64,000 nt of DNA from Echinometra lucunter (GCA_029962745.1 CM057162.1:11440123-11504122); one strand, 5' to 3'; counted from the first letter of the stretch, positions 36,401 through 47,100 are shown. The notes: generated by a model not told the origin, from the letters alone. Made by a program: numbers and translations.

Positions 36401-39400
36401 CAATCTCTCGCTTCCAGAATCAGAACAATGGGAGGGAACATGGAACAAAAAGGGGAATGCTCTTGACACCTGACTTTGACGTATGTAGGGAAAACAAGAA
36501 TCGAAATTCATTTTGGAGTTGCGAAGCGTTATCTCCAACGATATATAAGACAAAAAAATCCATAAGACGGACGTTTTCTTAAAAGAGGGGCTTCATTCTT
36601 ACCCCCTCCCCATAAATAAAGTAACATAAATTGCACATGAGCCCTTTTTATTTACTCTTGTTAACTTGAACCTCCTTTTGTGGTTCTTTTGCCATCTGAC
36701 AACGCCCAAAACTCTTGATGTTTTATACAATTTGAAGGTACTGAACCTGCTGAATACCTGCTCAAGATTACACGGGGAATGCAATAAGTTTTGCCACTGA
36801 TCAGTCTAGGGCTTTTGCAAAATAATATGCTTTTGGTATTTTCTAAAGGGTTGACCTTTGATCCTCATATTGTCATGAGATCAGTCTACCATCGGCCTTT
36901 TCACTACAGATCGGGGTGAACCCAATCGTTTTTCATTTCGGCGAGCGAGCGAAAGAAACACACTTCTCTTTCAATAATAACGTGAAAATAAAATAAGTTT
37001 TATTACTCTAGGTCAGGGTGGACAACATTGTATTAAAGGCGATTTTAATTTCATTTTGGCGAGCAAGCGAAGAAACTCACTTCTCTTTCAATAATAACTG
37101 GTTCATTAACTGGGTTTTGCTGCTGCAGGTCGGAGTGGACACAACCTTATCAGTGGAATATTAATTTCATTTTGGTGAGCGAGAGTAGCAAGCAAAAAAA
37201 AAAAAAAAAAAGGGAAACACTTTTATTTCAATAATAAGTGGTACAAAAATAAGTATCATTGCTTCATGGCCGGGTGCACACAATCGTACTAAAGGCAATT
37301 AATGTTAATTCCGCTTTGGCGAGCTAGTGAAAAATATTCTAATTCGCATAACTTTGTTTTTTTTTTTATGCTGGTGTTGTTGTTGTTGTTGTTTGCTGCG
37401 GAGCACAAAAAAATAGGCAATGCTTATTTCACAGTGGCTACCGAGCTTATAGCTAGCCAGCTAAAGTGTTGGGTTTGTCATTCATAATGGGAAATATCTT
37501 CCTGACTACTACCAAACTGAAATCAATATTCAAAGTTACACTGAGAAAAAAAAATATGAAATTACCATCATATTTCAGGCCATACTTCATCCATTGTATT
37601 TTTAGGCCAGGTATATGTATTGGTAATGTTGTTCAAGGAAAGGAAACTCTACTATTTAATCTGTAAACGTGGCTTACGCTATGCCTATAGAGATACCCCG
37701 ATACGCAGAAGGGCAGAGTACTTTTCTCTCCCAAAGTAAATACAATCTGGCAGGATATAGGCACGCACAACAAATCTTGTGCTAATAAACACAACAAAAA
37801 AGGAGGTACCCCTCAGTGAAAATAAGGTAACTTTTCAACGCAATTGTACTGAGCAATACATATACCTGACCTAAAAATACAATGGATGAAGTATGGCCTG
37901 AAATATGATGGTAATTTCATAATTTGTTTTTTTCCAAAATACCCCTTTCCACAAGTAATAATGGTGAACAACACACCATGACTGGTCACTTTCCAAGCAT
38001 GCCAATTGGCCTTCTCCCCAAGTCCACTCCCCCTGCTGTGGATGGTTTTATTAAGATAAAAAGTTATTAAAACTGGAATGGATCTTACTATGAGCGTTAC
38101 TTCCTGTCAAAGAGAATCAGGGGTAAAATCGTTTGAACAATTACAGCCACAAAGATTGTCCGATTCTTTTTAGGCCTAAACTTTTGTTGTTGCTGTTTTA
38201 AGATATGTTTTATTACTTTCATTTTCAAAACAATATCTTCACAAACAGTCAAGGTAACCAAACATGAATCCGGGACATGAATAAGTATATTCACATGCAA
38301 GAATCACATTCTACAAAATCATCACTTTTTCGGTACAATGAAATGAACTGTAAAGAAATAAGTTAAACATTACATTTTACGCGCACGATCATATACATAA
38401 TATCATTGAATGGAATATATCAAAATGTTTTTATTAAACAAGGAAAAACGAAAGGAAAAAAAGGAAAAAAAAAACTTAATCCATCACCCCTAACAAAAAG
38501 TAGAAGAAGAAGAAGAAGAAGAAGAGGAGGAGCCCTTCATTTTTTCGCTTTATGATTCCAACTTTAAATTTCGGAATTGTAAGAAATTGTGATGTTATGC
38601 GCGCTTAGTTCCCCCGTCCACCCTCATGTCTAGGAAATCAATATTTTCTCACTATCTAAGGTGTAATAAGAGAGTACCTCTCTCCAAAGCCACTTTTCTC
38701 CTCTAAATGATTTTTTGACACCATTTGAATTTCTTTACCGGTCGTACTTTTCTCCTCTAAATGATTTTCTGACACCATTTGAATTTCTTTACCGGTCGTA
38801 CTTTTCTCCTCTAAATGATTTTCTGACACCATTTGAATTTCTTTACCGGTCGTAATTTTCTCTTCTAAATGATTTTCTGACACCATTTGAATTTCTTTAC
38901 CGGTCGTACTTTTCTCCTCTAAATGATTTTCTGACACCATTTGAATTTCTTTACCGGTCGTACTTTTCTCCTCTAAATGATTTTCTGACACCATTTGAAT
39001 TTCTTTACCGGTCGTAGGTGTCTCTCTATTCCTACATTGATACGTCATATGTTTAACTATTGATTCAATAAATTTTCTTTCCCTACATTATTCATCTCAA
39101 CTCCTAAATTCTCTCCCAATGTAAATCTTTTGAAAAAGGATATTTGAATTCATTACTAACATTTCCCAATTTTTTTTTAGATGTGGGGACACTCGGAAAA
39201 AAAACATGAATCTTGTTTCCTCTTCTCTCCGAGTCTTACAAAATTAAATTCCAATTTCATTTCGATATCCCTAGGCATTCGATGTCTTTTAATTGTATCA
39301 GAAAATTTGTGCAACCAGAGCATAGAATTCTCTTTCTCAAGAAATGTACATGTAATCATTCATCCAAATAAACAGTTATATATTTTTTGTTTGTTTTTAT

Positions 39401-41095
39401 CTATTTTGTTTTCAGGTGCTATGTTTGGGCCGGAGACGGCGTTCCAAGATAACTACAAAACAATCATCCAAGATGGCGTCAGGTACACCAACAGAAATAC
39501 GACCCTCCTCTCAGAGATTCATCAGCTTGAATTCGTTGATGCACCTAACAACAGACCTAGTAACTCAGTCGACGACGCACTCCAAGAAGGTGGGTGCCAT
39601 GCTAATTCATTTTCATCAAATTCAAAGGACAATTGAAAACATGGTTATCTTGAGATGTATATTATATACATAGAAAATATGATAATGAAAACATGATTAT
39701 AAGCGACAGTTCAAAGGCGTTTGAAATACATAGGCTTACACAAAGCTACATGTACAAAAAAGAAGACTATAACTCCGACACCGGTCGAGCTTCCACGATC
39801 ACGATAATTCTGGATATACTTCTCTTACAGCGCATCCATTTGCTTCACCTTGGTCGGAAGTAGGAAATGTGGGTTATTGTTTTGCCATGGCAGAGATGAG
39901 AAACTTGCATGTGGTAAGGGGTATACCTTTCGGAGGGGCGGAGGGGAAGGGGCCAAAATAGGAGAGGATCGAGGCAAGGTCTTTTGGTCACTGCGTTCAC
40001 TAAAAATGAAACTTTGTCATAATATCATAACTAATTGAAAAAATGAAGTCGTTTTCATTCTCTTATTTATTTCCTTCGTCAGTCTGCGACCACGTGGCGA
40101 CATCGCGGGTGTCCGCCATCATCATTCCACGTGATCGCTGCACGGCCAGCGAGGACATCGCCGGCGTGATCGGTCACGCCACCAACCCGGTGTTCTCCAT
40201 CGACCAGGGCAACCTGGGCTCTGGTTCGATCGCCTTCAAGATGCAACCTTCACCCGAAGACATGACGAGCTTCTTCATCGACATCCTGACCTACTATAGT
40301 TGGAGGAAATTCACCCTGCTCTATGACGACGATGGAGGTGAGACGACGTCGAAACCAGGAAATGAAACTGATTGAGAAAATATGCAAATGTCCAGCAGAT
40401 ATTTCCACTTTGTTCGCTCGTTTCTTTTTTTTTTTCACCGAGCTCTTTAGGGACCTGAATTCTATTTGGGGACAAAGGTCATGTATGTAGGTCAAATGAG
40501 ATCAAATAAAAAAAAACGAAACAAACACTTGCACACGTTGGTATATTCAGATTCCTTAAGCATTTACATTTATTTGATCGATAAAAAAGCGATGTAGATA
40601 AAATACCTTACTCAGGGGCATAAGTGCCTCACCGGAGATCGAACTTCGACTCGCGCGTCTCCAGTCAAGCGCCTTATACCAGTCGACCACCGCACCTCCA
40701 GTTACCGGTAAATATGACAGTTTACCTGCAAGAATGATTCCACGCGAAAGCCATTCTGGCTATGAAGATGACATAAATGTCAGCTCTCCTTTGGGGTTTT
40801 GAAGTATTAACCGTCTTGACGTTAAAGATATATTTTTCATTTTCTTCTTGTAGCTTTTCAAAACATGGAAGGCGTGAGGCAGTACGCAACCATGCATAAA
40901 TGGTACTTCCTCCCCGTCATCATCGACCGGGACTTCCGAAACAACATCAAAACGATTGAAAAAGGAAGCTCCAGCAATATCTTCATTTATTGCTCATCTG
41001 AAACTGTTCTTCGCTCAACCATCGATCAGGTAGGCAATGCAAGGGCGTAAATTTGCTTTTCCCCTATTAATAGGCGCGCAGGTAATGGCGAGTAT

Positions 41096-41126
<31 letters not shown>

Positions 41127-42886
41127 GACGACGACGAGGATGATGATGATGATGATGATGATGCTGATGATGATCATGATGGGGATGATCATTATGATGA
41201 CAGTTATGATGATGATTATGACGATGACCATAATAAGATGTATTTTAAAGGTGATGATTATGATGATGATGATGATGAAAATGAATATGATGATAATAAC
41301 TGTTTACATTTGGCATGATTGGTAATGGTTATGATGATCACGATTCACGAAGAGGAGGAAGAGGACAATAATGAGCATTTAAAATTATTGATGATGCTAC
41401 TTGATAATAATGGTGCTGATGATGATGGCAATGAGATTGTTAAGGAGAAGATGACGAAGACAAGGAAAATGATGGAAAGATGAATGAACTTAAAGGATGA
41501 CAAGTGCGTTTTAGCCAGTTGGCAAGGGTGTTTTTTCTGTGTGTTTGTCTCAGTCAGAACTGAGATGTTAGAATGTTAGGTTTTCTCGTGGATCTAAAGT
41601 GTATTATGAATTACCAATAGAATGACGTAGACCTAATACACTCAATTTATTTCGTAACCTGGATAACTGGATTAAAGATTTCGACACATAAAATGTTGGC
41701 GCATATTGGGAAGGGAGAGGGGGATGGGGGGGGGGGGGGTGGGAAGACATAATATGAAGGACTCAGGATTAGGGTAAGGTCACTGAGTTTTGGGTGCAAA
41801 ATTTCTTTTATTCTGTTTATGTTACTTTATTTAAAGGGAAATTCCACCCCAGAAGTTTCATTGTTTCAATAAAAGGAGATGAATTTGAACAGCATTTTAA
41901 AAAGAGAAATGAGCAAAATCGGTCAAAGAATAAAAGAAATTGTACTCATTTACATTTTCTAGTAAAGTACTCTCGGCTCTGCAAATTGGCAACACTGATG
42001 ACATCTCTCCATTCACTTTGTACATGAAATTTCACATTTTCTCAATTTTCTTGGAAGTTACCCATTTTCTCACCCCATAGTCAAAGTATGTTATGTAAAA
42101 AGCAGTTCTTCTTAACATACATTGACTATGGGGATTAGAAATGTGTAACTTCCAACAGAGAAAATTGAGAAAATGTAAAATTTCATGTAAAAAGTGAATG
42201 GAGAGCTGCTCGCATATGATGTAATCAGAGTTGCCAATTTGCAGAGCCAAGAGTAATTTACTAGAAAATGTAAATGAGTGTAATTTTCTTATTCTGTGAC
42301 CGATTTTGCTCATTTCTTTTTTGAAAATGCTGTTTAAATTTAACTCCTTTTATTGAAATAGTGAAACTTTTGGGGTAGATTCATAATGCAATTCAATTTA
42401 TGTTAATGTCATGTTTATTTTGTTTGTTTAGTACTTTTATCTTTCTCTGGACCTCTAGGAAGAACAAAGCCATTTGAATAATGGCTCTGAATAGAGCTTC
42501 CAGCCATTTGATATTTTTATTTGCATGATTTTTTTGTTTGTATTGCTTTTTATATGGAAAATAAAACCAAACAAGCAACCAAGGGATATTCTTCAGTATG
42601 TTTTCTTGTGCAGACTGTAAATTACTGTCGGGTAATTCCTCACAGTAAACTGATCATTGTTTTCGCTTTCTTGAAAACAGTTAGCAAAATTCGCTGTTTA
42701 TGCCTTTGTTTTGGGTTTTTGATTTTTTGGTGTAACTCAAATTTGTCAATTCCACGGGGTTTTTTTTTTCTTGAGCAGTGGATAGCAGAAACCGCTCAGA
42801 TTGTTTTATTTCTATTTTTCTATCAGGCTCTTATCTCTGGTATCATGGGACCAGCTTATACATGGATGATTGGAAATATGGTAAAG

Positions 42887-42922
<36 letters not shown>

Positions 42923-43841
42923 CCTCTCTCTCTCTCTCTCTCTTTAAGCATGCCGATACACAGATGTAAATGAAGTAGAAATCTGTAGATGTCTTGTGAA
43001 TAAATATAAAGTAAAGTGATGTCTGCTTTTTGTCAAATGTTTATTATCAGACTATTGACAACTATGCTATATATATATTTACGTATGTCATTTGGTCTTT
43101 TTTTTTTTTTGAGGGGGGGGGGGTAATTTTATATTGTTATGTGGAAAGGAGAATAACGGTCCCCTTTGAAGCTGTTTTTTTTTTGTGTCAGTATTTTAAG
43201 AACTAAATATGAAATATTTAATGAAGTTCGATAAAAGTGTGTCTTCGGGGGGGGGGGGGGGGGGGGGGGAAGAAATAGTCATTACTTTTTGTCATCCTTT
43301 CCCGCGCTACAGGACATGGCCATCGACCGCCAGTTTTTGAAAGATTTGGAGGACAGCAATGCCTTCGTCATCCGTTTCAACATGGACTACACCCGCGAGA
43401 TCCAGTATGCCCTCCCGACAGCCCGTAACACACCCACGGGAGAATGGCAGTTCCGTGAGCGATGCACCTTCGACGCGGTGATCGCCGTCGTGCACGGGCT
43501 CCGGCTATACCGGTTGGAGCGAACCCGTCAGAATTCGACCGGTAGCTCGGTGCTGCCCGGAGATACCCCGATGCCGGCCTGTCCGTCGTCGTCACAGGTC
43601 GTATCGGAGAATGAGCTCACTCGATATCTAAAACAGGTATCCTCCAAAATTCTTTCTGGAATGTATTATGTTGCACATAATTTGGTGAGAACTGATTTTC
43701 GAGACATTAAAGAACTTTAAACAAAAAAATAATATTATCTTGGAAATTGATATTTTAATGGAACATTTTGGTTACTAACAGATTAAATGAAAGCATTCGG
43801 TACCTTCATCCCCTTTTATTTTAGTGAAAATTAATTCGCTA

Positions 43842-43938
<97 letters not shown>

Positions 43939-45260
43939 TGTTCATTAACTCATCTGCACCAAAACAAAGGATCAAAAGGGTTGGAAATCTGTCTGTCGGT
44001 CAATTGGATTCGATCACGCCTAACTGCTGGCCCGCCTCTGTGGTCTGGTGGTTAAGGCATTGGCGTTCTAAGCCAGTGACCCGGGTTCGATTCTCGGCGG
44101 AGGCATTTTTGCAGCCCTAGATTCAAAATGGATGACAGCTCTGGGGAACATTGAGAGAGCTACGCAATCATTCTCCCGTTTTCATTTCTTTCACTATATA
44201 TAGATATAGATATAGATATATATACATATATATATACATATATATTTGTGTGTGTGTGTGTGTGTGTGTGTGTGAGAGATCAATTGAGAGAAAAATAGCG
44301 TAGCATGAATCAAAGTTCCCCAGAGCTGTCCTACCATTTTGGAAATTTTTGCAAAGGTTGAAAAAATGTCTCCGCCGGGGATCGAACCTTGGCCTTTGGC
44401 TATGAACGCCAATGCCTTAACCACTAGACCACGGAGACGGGCCAGTGGTTTCGGCGACTCCAAATTCGCTTAACCGACAGATTGACAAATCTTCAACCCT
44501 CACTAATCAATTCCTTTGTTGGTGGCAGATGAGTTTCGAACAATGACCTACCGCACACCTCAGCTGATCCGAGCGAATGCTTTGGGATACATGTATATGT
44601 TGGAATAATTGTGATCAGGTAACATACACAACAGCTTTGGCAACTCTTGTGGAAGGTCATTGTTCGAAACTCATCTGCCACCAACAAAGGAATTGATTAG
44701 TGAGGGTTGAAGATTTGTGAATCTGTCGGTTAAGCGAATTTGGAGTCGCCGAAGTGGTTAAGGCATTGGCGTTCATAGCCAAAGGCCCTGATTCGATTCC
44801 TGGCGGAGACATTTTTTTTAGCCGTTGCAAAATTTCCAGAATCGTAGGACAGCTCTGGGGAACTTTGATTCGTGCTACACTATTTTTGTTTTTCCGTATT
44901 CTTTATTCGATTCCATTCACAAATCAAATGATAAAATGTAACATACAAAATATTCCTCTTGAACATGTGTACATGAAAACATATTTCACTTGAAAATATA
45001 ACCATAATAAGCCATATTCCACTTGAATATATATGAACATAGTAAACCATAATACTTTATTCGAACATAATTATAATCATAAGCCATATTCAACTTGAAT
45101 ATCTTATAACACAATCTTATGATTTAAAAAAAAATATTTTCATTAATTCTGTCTGAAGAATGAAATCTTTTCTAAAAAAAAAAAAACAAAACCACACACA
45201 CACACAAAAAAAAAACCACCCCCCAAAAAAAACCAAAAAAACTATTATTCTCTCAATTGA

Positions 45261-45310
<50 letters not shown>

Positions 45311-47068
45311 GTGTGTGTGTGTGGGTGTGTGTGTGTGTGTGCGTGCGTGTGTGGATACATATATATATATGTAGCTAAAGGGTACATTAGCTGGACAGAT
45401 AACAATAAGGTTAGGGTTAGGATTAGGTGGACACCAGAACAAGGAAACAAGGATGTCCACCTAATGTGGACATTAAGGGTTGTAAATATATATATATATA
45501 TATTCTTCATGAGAACTTTGTGTTATCTTCAAAAGACAAAATACATAATTATGACTATCTGCTGATAAGTACTGTTATTGACTGAGAAACGACTTGCATA
45601 CAGCAAATTATATTACCTTGATGTTTTATATTTGGACTGAGAATCTCACGGTGGAGATTATAATCATCTTTCTTTCATTGTAACTCCACTCCTGAATGAT
45701 ATCATAAACGACGCCATCAAATATTTCTCTGATTATAGATCCAATTCGAGGGAATCACAGGCAACATTGCCTTCGATGATGAGGGCAATCGAGTCAATTA
45801 CACGATCAACATTCGCAGTGGACAGGGCGAAACCATTGACCAGATCGTAAGTCTGCATGCGAAGAAGAATAAAGCATCAATCCAGTGCCCTCTTGCATTA
45901 AATGTCGCGAATAAACGCAAATTAAAAAAAAACAAAACTTCATTTTCAACCGATCAGGATTAAGTATTTGGGACTTACGTTTATTTTTTTTTTGAGTTGC
46001 GTTTAATCGCTACTCTTTGTGCCAGGGCTTTGCTAGAAGAGTATGGGGGTGTGGCGTCCCACTTATCCTTTTACCCTCTCTCTCTCTCTCTCTCTCTGAG
46101 AGACCTGAAAGGAAAATATGTATAAGAAAGAACCAAATGAAAATTTGAAAAATAAACCGATGAGTCGCGTTTTGTTTATGTTATTTTTACTTTTCGTTTT
46201 AATTGTCGGTTAATTCAGCAATGTGGCGCCCAGATTTGCTCCTACTTTCCAAATTTTAAGTCTTTTGACGTTTTATATAAAATGTCATGAGATTGGTGGC
46301 TAGCAATTTTCAGTCGCCCTATCTGCAAATTAATTTGCTCCACGTCGCTGAATCGATTTTACTTTATGTGACTGATTTTTTTCTTAGGATATAATAAAAA
46401 TGATAATAGTGGGTTCTTGTATAGCACCCGTGTCCGTCGGAATTGACACTCGTGGCGCGCCATTGTTATTACCCCGGCTTTATCAAGGCAACCAAAGGCG
46501 CTTAATATTTCAAGGATATTCTTCCTATCGGGTATCCGTTTACTACTAATGGGTCGAGAGTAGCAATTGTAGATCACTGTCGGACAAAGATACGTCCTCC
46601 GTCATCCTCACAATCTGAAGTACCTTCATTCTCTCTTCTTTATGATATCAAATGGAAATGAATTTAAGTAATCCGATCCCCTGCCTTGACGTGCATGTAT
46701 CCATAGACTTGGAGGATTGACTGTTTTAAAGTGTTTTTGTCATGCTGGTGTTTGTTTTCTTCTTGGAATTATAGAGAGGAGACTGGACACAGAATATCCG
46801 GTACTGGGAGGACCGATGGGACAGGAAATGGGAGAGTGACACTCGTCTCAATGTCACCGACCCACACATCGAGGTGGTCTCCATCGAGGCGAGTACCTTG
46901 AGCAACTCTATGACCGGTAGCAACTCTGTGTCCGTAAGTGAAAAAGTAGAGAGCCCTTTTAACCGAGGGGAAGTGTCTTCCCTAAGCTGGCATAACTGTG
47001 GACTTATATTTTACGCTTTGCTGTGCTGTTACTACGCTGTAATTTGGAATGCCTGTGCATATCCTTAA
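33337..47068 (+). CDS. Ionotropic glutamate receptor amino-terminal-domain protein (8 exons)
   Basis: Exons 33337-33445, 39416-39589, 40083-40337, 40854-41029, 42827-42880, 43313-43636, 45739-45846, 46775-47068; all phases agree (1494 nt, 497 residues plus TAA). The ATG at 33337 follows CAAA, a good start context, and begins a signal peptide (hydrophobic LQICILVAICVWM after a basic start). The rest matches the ligand-binding-like amino-terminal domain (ANF-receptor fold) of AMPA/kainate receptors: RVSAIIIPRDRCTASEDIAG, PVFSIDQGN, MTSFFIDILTYYSWRKFTLL, TFDAVIAVVHGLRLYRLER and the diagnostic FEGITGNIAFDDEGNRVNYT near its end. N-glycosylation motifs NTT, NST, NYT and NVT are present. No ligand-binding or pore exons follow. 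It is either an amino-terminal-domain-only protein with a hydrophobic tail, or a gene whose remainder was lost or is not recognisable. Confidence 0.78.
34530..36010 (+). pseudogene. Decayed non-LTR retrotransposon (endonuclease and reverse transcriptase), interrupted by another LINE end
   Basis: Translating in shifting frames gives an endonuclease-like LAGNFNLPGW (about 34575), then SLVNFGKVVPGISDQ (34755-34815), then reverse-transcriptase start ILYPLQHGFQTKKSWELQLT (35020-35090), then after an interruption SGLPQGSV-like text and HFADDTALL (35674-35697), the catalytic DD motif. Several stops and frameshifts show it is dead. The element is split at about 35125-35400 by the 3' end of a different LINE. 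Confidence 0.8.
35125..35400 (+). pseudogene. 3' end of a second LINE inserted in the first
   Basis: Reads FKRAFLQWDESI..YNKLSTDILNSSSLGPF..LLNNHFVNTFSDS before TGA at about 35341, the typical C-terminal segment of LINE ORF2, followed by a short T-rich 3' region. Confidence 0.65.
36935..37340 (+). repeat. Tandem repeat, ~115-145-bp unit, about 3.5 copies
   Basis: 'ttggcgagcgagcg' recurs in varied form at about 36940, 37056, 37172 and 37315, each followed by 'aaacacacttctctttcaata' or a close variant and by 'ggtcagggtggacaacat'-like text. The third unit contains an A18 run. Confidence 0.75.
37556..37920. mobile_element. Inverted repeat with 67-bp arms and 231-bp spacer
   Basis: Arms 37556-37622 and 37854-37920 are reverse complements with one or two mismatches, for example 'ccatacttcatccattgta' and its mirror. 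The spacer holds no gene. Looks like a MITE or foldback element. Confidence 0.8.
38693..39016. repeat. Minisatellite: six 54-bp units
   Basis: Six head-to-tail units of exactly 54 bases, almost identical (unit 1 has 'tttttgaca' for 'ttctgaca'; one later unit begins 'attttctctt'). On the minus strand the period is 18 codons, so it stays open and reads TTGKEIQMVSENHLEEKS repeatedly. No promoter, splice site or family supports a gene there. Confidence 0.95.
40590..40702 (-). mobile_element. tRNA-derived SINE, family B, copy 1
   Basis: On the minus strand it reads 'gcggtggtcgactggtataa', 'ggcgcttgactggagacgcg', B box 'gttcgatctcc', then 'ggcacttatgcccctgagta'. The same order appears at 51009-51160 on the + strand. 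Confidence 0.75.
41097..41310 (+). repeat. (GAT)n-type trinucleotide repeat
   Basis: Interrupted GAT/GAC triplets starting about 70 bases after the donor at 41030; open in the poly-Asp and poly-Met frames only because of composition. Confidence 0.95.
41837..42382. mobile_element. 546-bp nearly perfect palindrome (foldback/MITE)
   Basis: The whole element is two ~265-bp arms in inverted orientation around a loop of about 15 bases: 'agaagtttcattgtttcaat..' at the left and '..attgaaatagtgaaactttt' at the right, with 'ccccatagtcaa' / 'ttgactatgggg' flanking the centre. Arms differ by scattered substitutions and small indels. No coding capacity. Confidence 0.9.
42827..42880 (+). CDS. 54-nt in-frame microexon of the receptor-like gene
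   Basis: Encodes 18 residues (starting ALISGIMGPAYTW) between acceptor TATCAG and donor GTAAAG. It fits the domain position where kainate/AMPA receptors have a helix followed by a YHYI-like strand. Phase 0 on both sides, so skipping would keep the frame. Confidence 0.72.
42891..42942 (+). repeat. (CT)n tract just downstream of a microexon donor
   Basis: About 25 CT units with one C-rich interruption, starting ten bases after the donor of the 54-nt exon. Pyrimidine tracts at this position can bind PTB-type splicing regulators; whether this one does is inference. Confidence 0.9.
43845..43932 (+). repeat. (TA)n microsatellite
   Basis: About 40 TA units with a single TG interruption, between receptor exons. 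A related TA/TG tract lies at 44195-44272 and TA/CA/TG tracts at 45267-45372. Confidence 0.95.
44034..44104 (+). mobile_element. tRNA-like head of SINE family C, copy 1 (Arg-TCT-like anticodon)
   Basis: 71 bases fold as a complete cloverleaf: 7-bp acceptor (GCCTCTG/CGGAGGC, one G-T), D arm GTCT/AGGC, anticodon arm TTGGC-GTTCTAA-GCCAG giving TCT after T33, and T arm with TTCGATT loop. Overall it most resembles tRNA-Glu (tggtctggtggtta, cccgggttcgatt). Flanking sequence on both sides is shared with the copies at 44368-44438 and about 44754-44812, so it is a SINE or tRNA-derived repeat rather than a lone tRNA gene. Confidence 0.6.
44292..44887. repeat. Inverted pair of SINE-C copies: ~250-bp arms, ~100-bp loop
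   Basis: Left arm 44292-44555 is the reverse complement of right arm 44653-44887. Both contain the SINE (minus-strand tRNA-like head at 44368-44438, anticodon position TCA) and also the sequence upstream of it, down to 'gatgagtttcgaacaatgacc'. The right arm lacks about 24 bases spanning the start of the tRNA-like head. Confidence 0.85.
45267..45372 (+). repeat. Compound CA/TA/TG microsatellite
   Basis: (CA)13 then (TA)8 then TG-rich and TA units; the halves are mirror images, so it can fold back. Another short (TA)n follows at about 45487-45502. Confidence 0.95.
46775..47068 (+). CDS. Terminal exon: end of the amino-terminal domain, then hydrophobic tail and stop
   Basis: Opens with RGDWTQNIRYWEDRWDRKWE, matching the end of the receptor amino-terminal domain, and IEVVSIEAS at the usual linker to the ligand-binding domain. 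At 46934 a consensus donor GTAAGT occurs after 53 codons. If unspliced, the frame continues for 45 residues to a hydrophobic C-terminus (CGLIFYALLCCYYAVIW) and a TAA at 47066-47068. The tail would suit a GPI-anchor signal or a tail anchor, but an opening of 45 codons can also arise by chance. Confidence 0.6.
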   Translation, partial: RGDWTQNIRYWEDRWDRKWESDTRLNVTDPHIEVVSIEASTLSNSMTGSNSVSVSEKVESPFNRGEVSSLSWHNCGLIFYALLCCYYAVIWNACAYP

Positions 47069-47094
47069 CATACTTTTGAAGATCATTTTACTAG

Positions 47095-47100
47095 ATTAAA
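47095..47100 (+). terminator. Candidate polyadenylation signal of the receptor-like gene
   Basis: ATTAAA 27 bases after the TAA at 47066-47068, followed by a GTTGTTGTCT stretch of the downstream type. It supports a transcript ending here. Confidence 0.4.

Larger units (their letters stand above)
33446..39415 (+). other. First intron of the receptor-like gene (6.0 kb), packed with repeats
   Basis: Contains poly-C/G runs (34256-34297, 34837-34852), a nested non-LTR retrotransposon remnant (34530-36010), a 115-145-bp tandem repeat (36935-37340), an inverted repeat (37556-37920), an A-rich stretch followed by GAA repeats (38450-38530) and a 54-bp minisatellite (38693-39016). No further exon is recognised. 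Confidence 0.65.

Noticed and set aside
38693..39016. CRISPR-like array
   Set aside because: Units are contiguous 54-bp minisatellite repeats with no unique spacers, in a eukaryotic intron.
41037..41325. Poly-Asp and poly-Met open frames
   Set aside because: Artefact of the (GAT)n repeat after the donor at 41030.
44368..44438. A selenocysteine or suppressor tRNA gene (anticodon position TCA, minus strand)
   Set aside because: Length is 71 bases without the long acceptor and variable arms of tRNA-Sec, the T stem has mismatches, and flanking sequence is shared with neighbouring copies, so it is best read as a SINE head.
45405..45428. Interstitial telomere repeat
   Set aside because: Only about two TTAGGG-like units (ggttagggttaggattagg) in a microsatellite-rich stretch.
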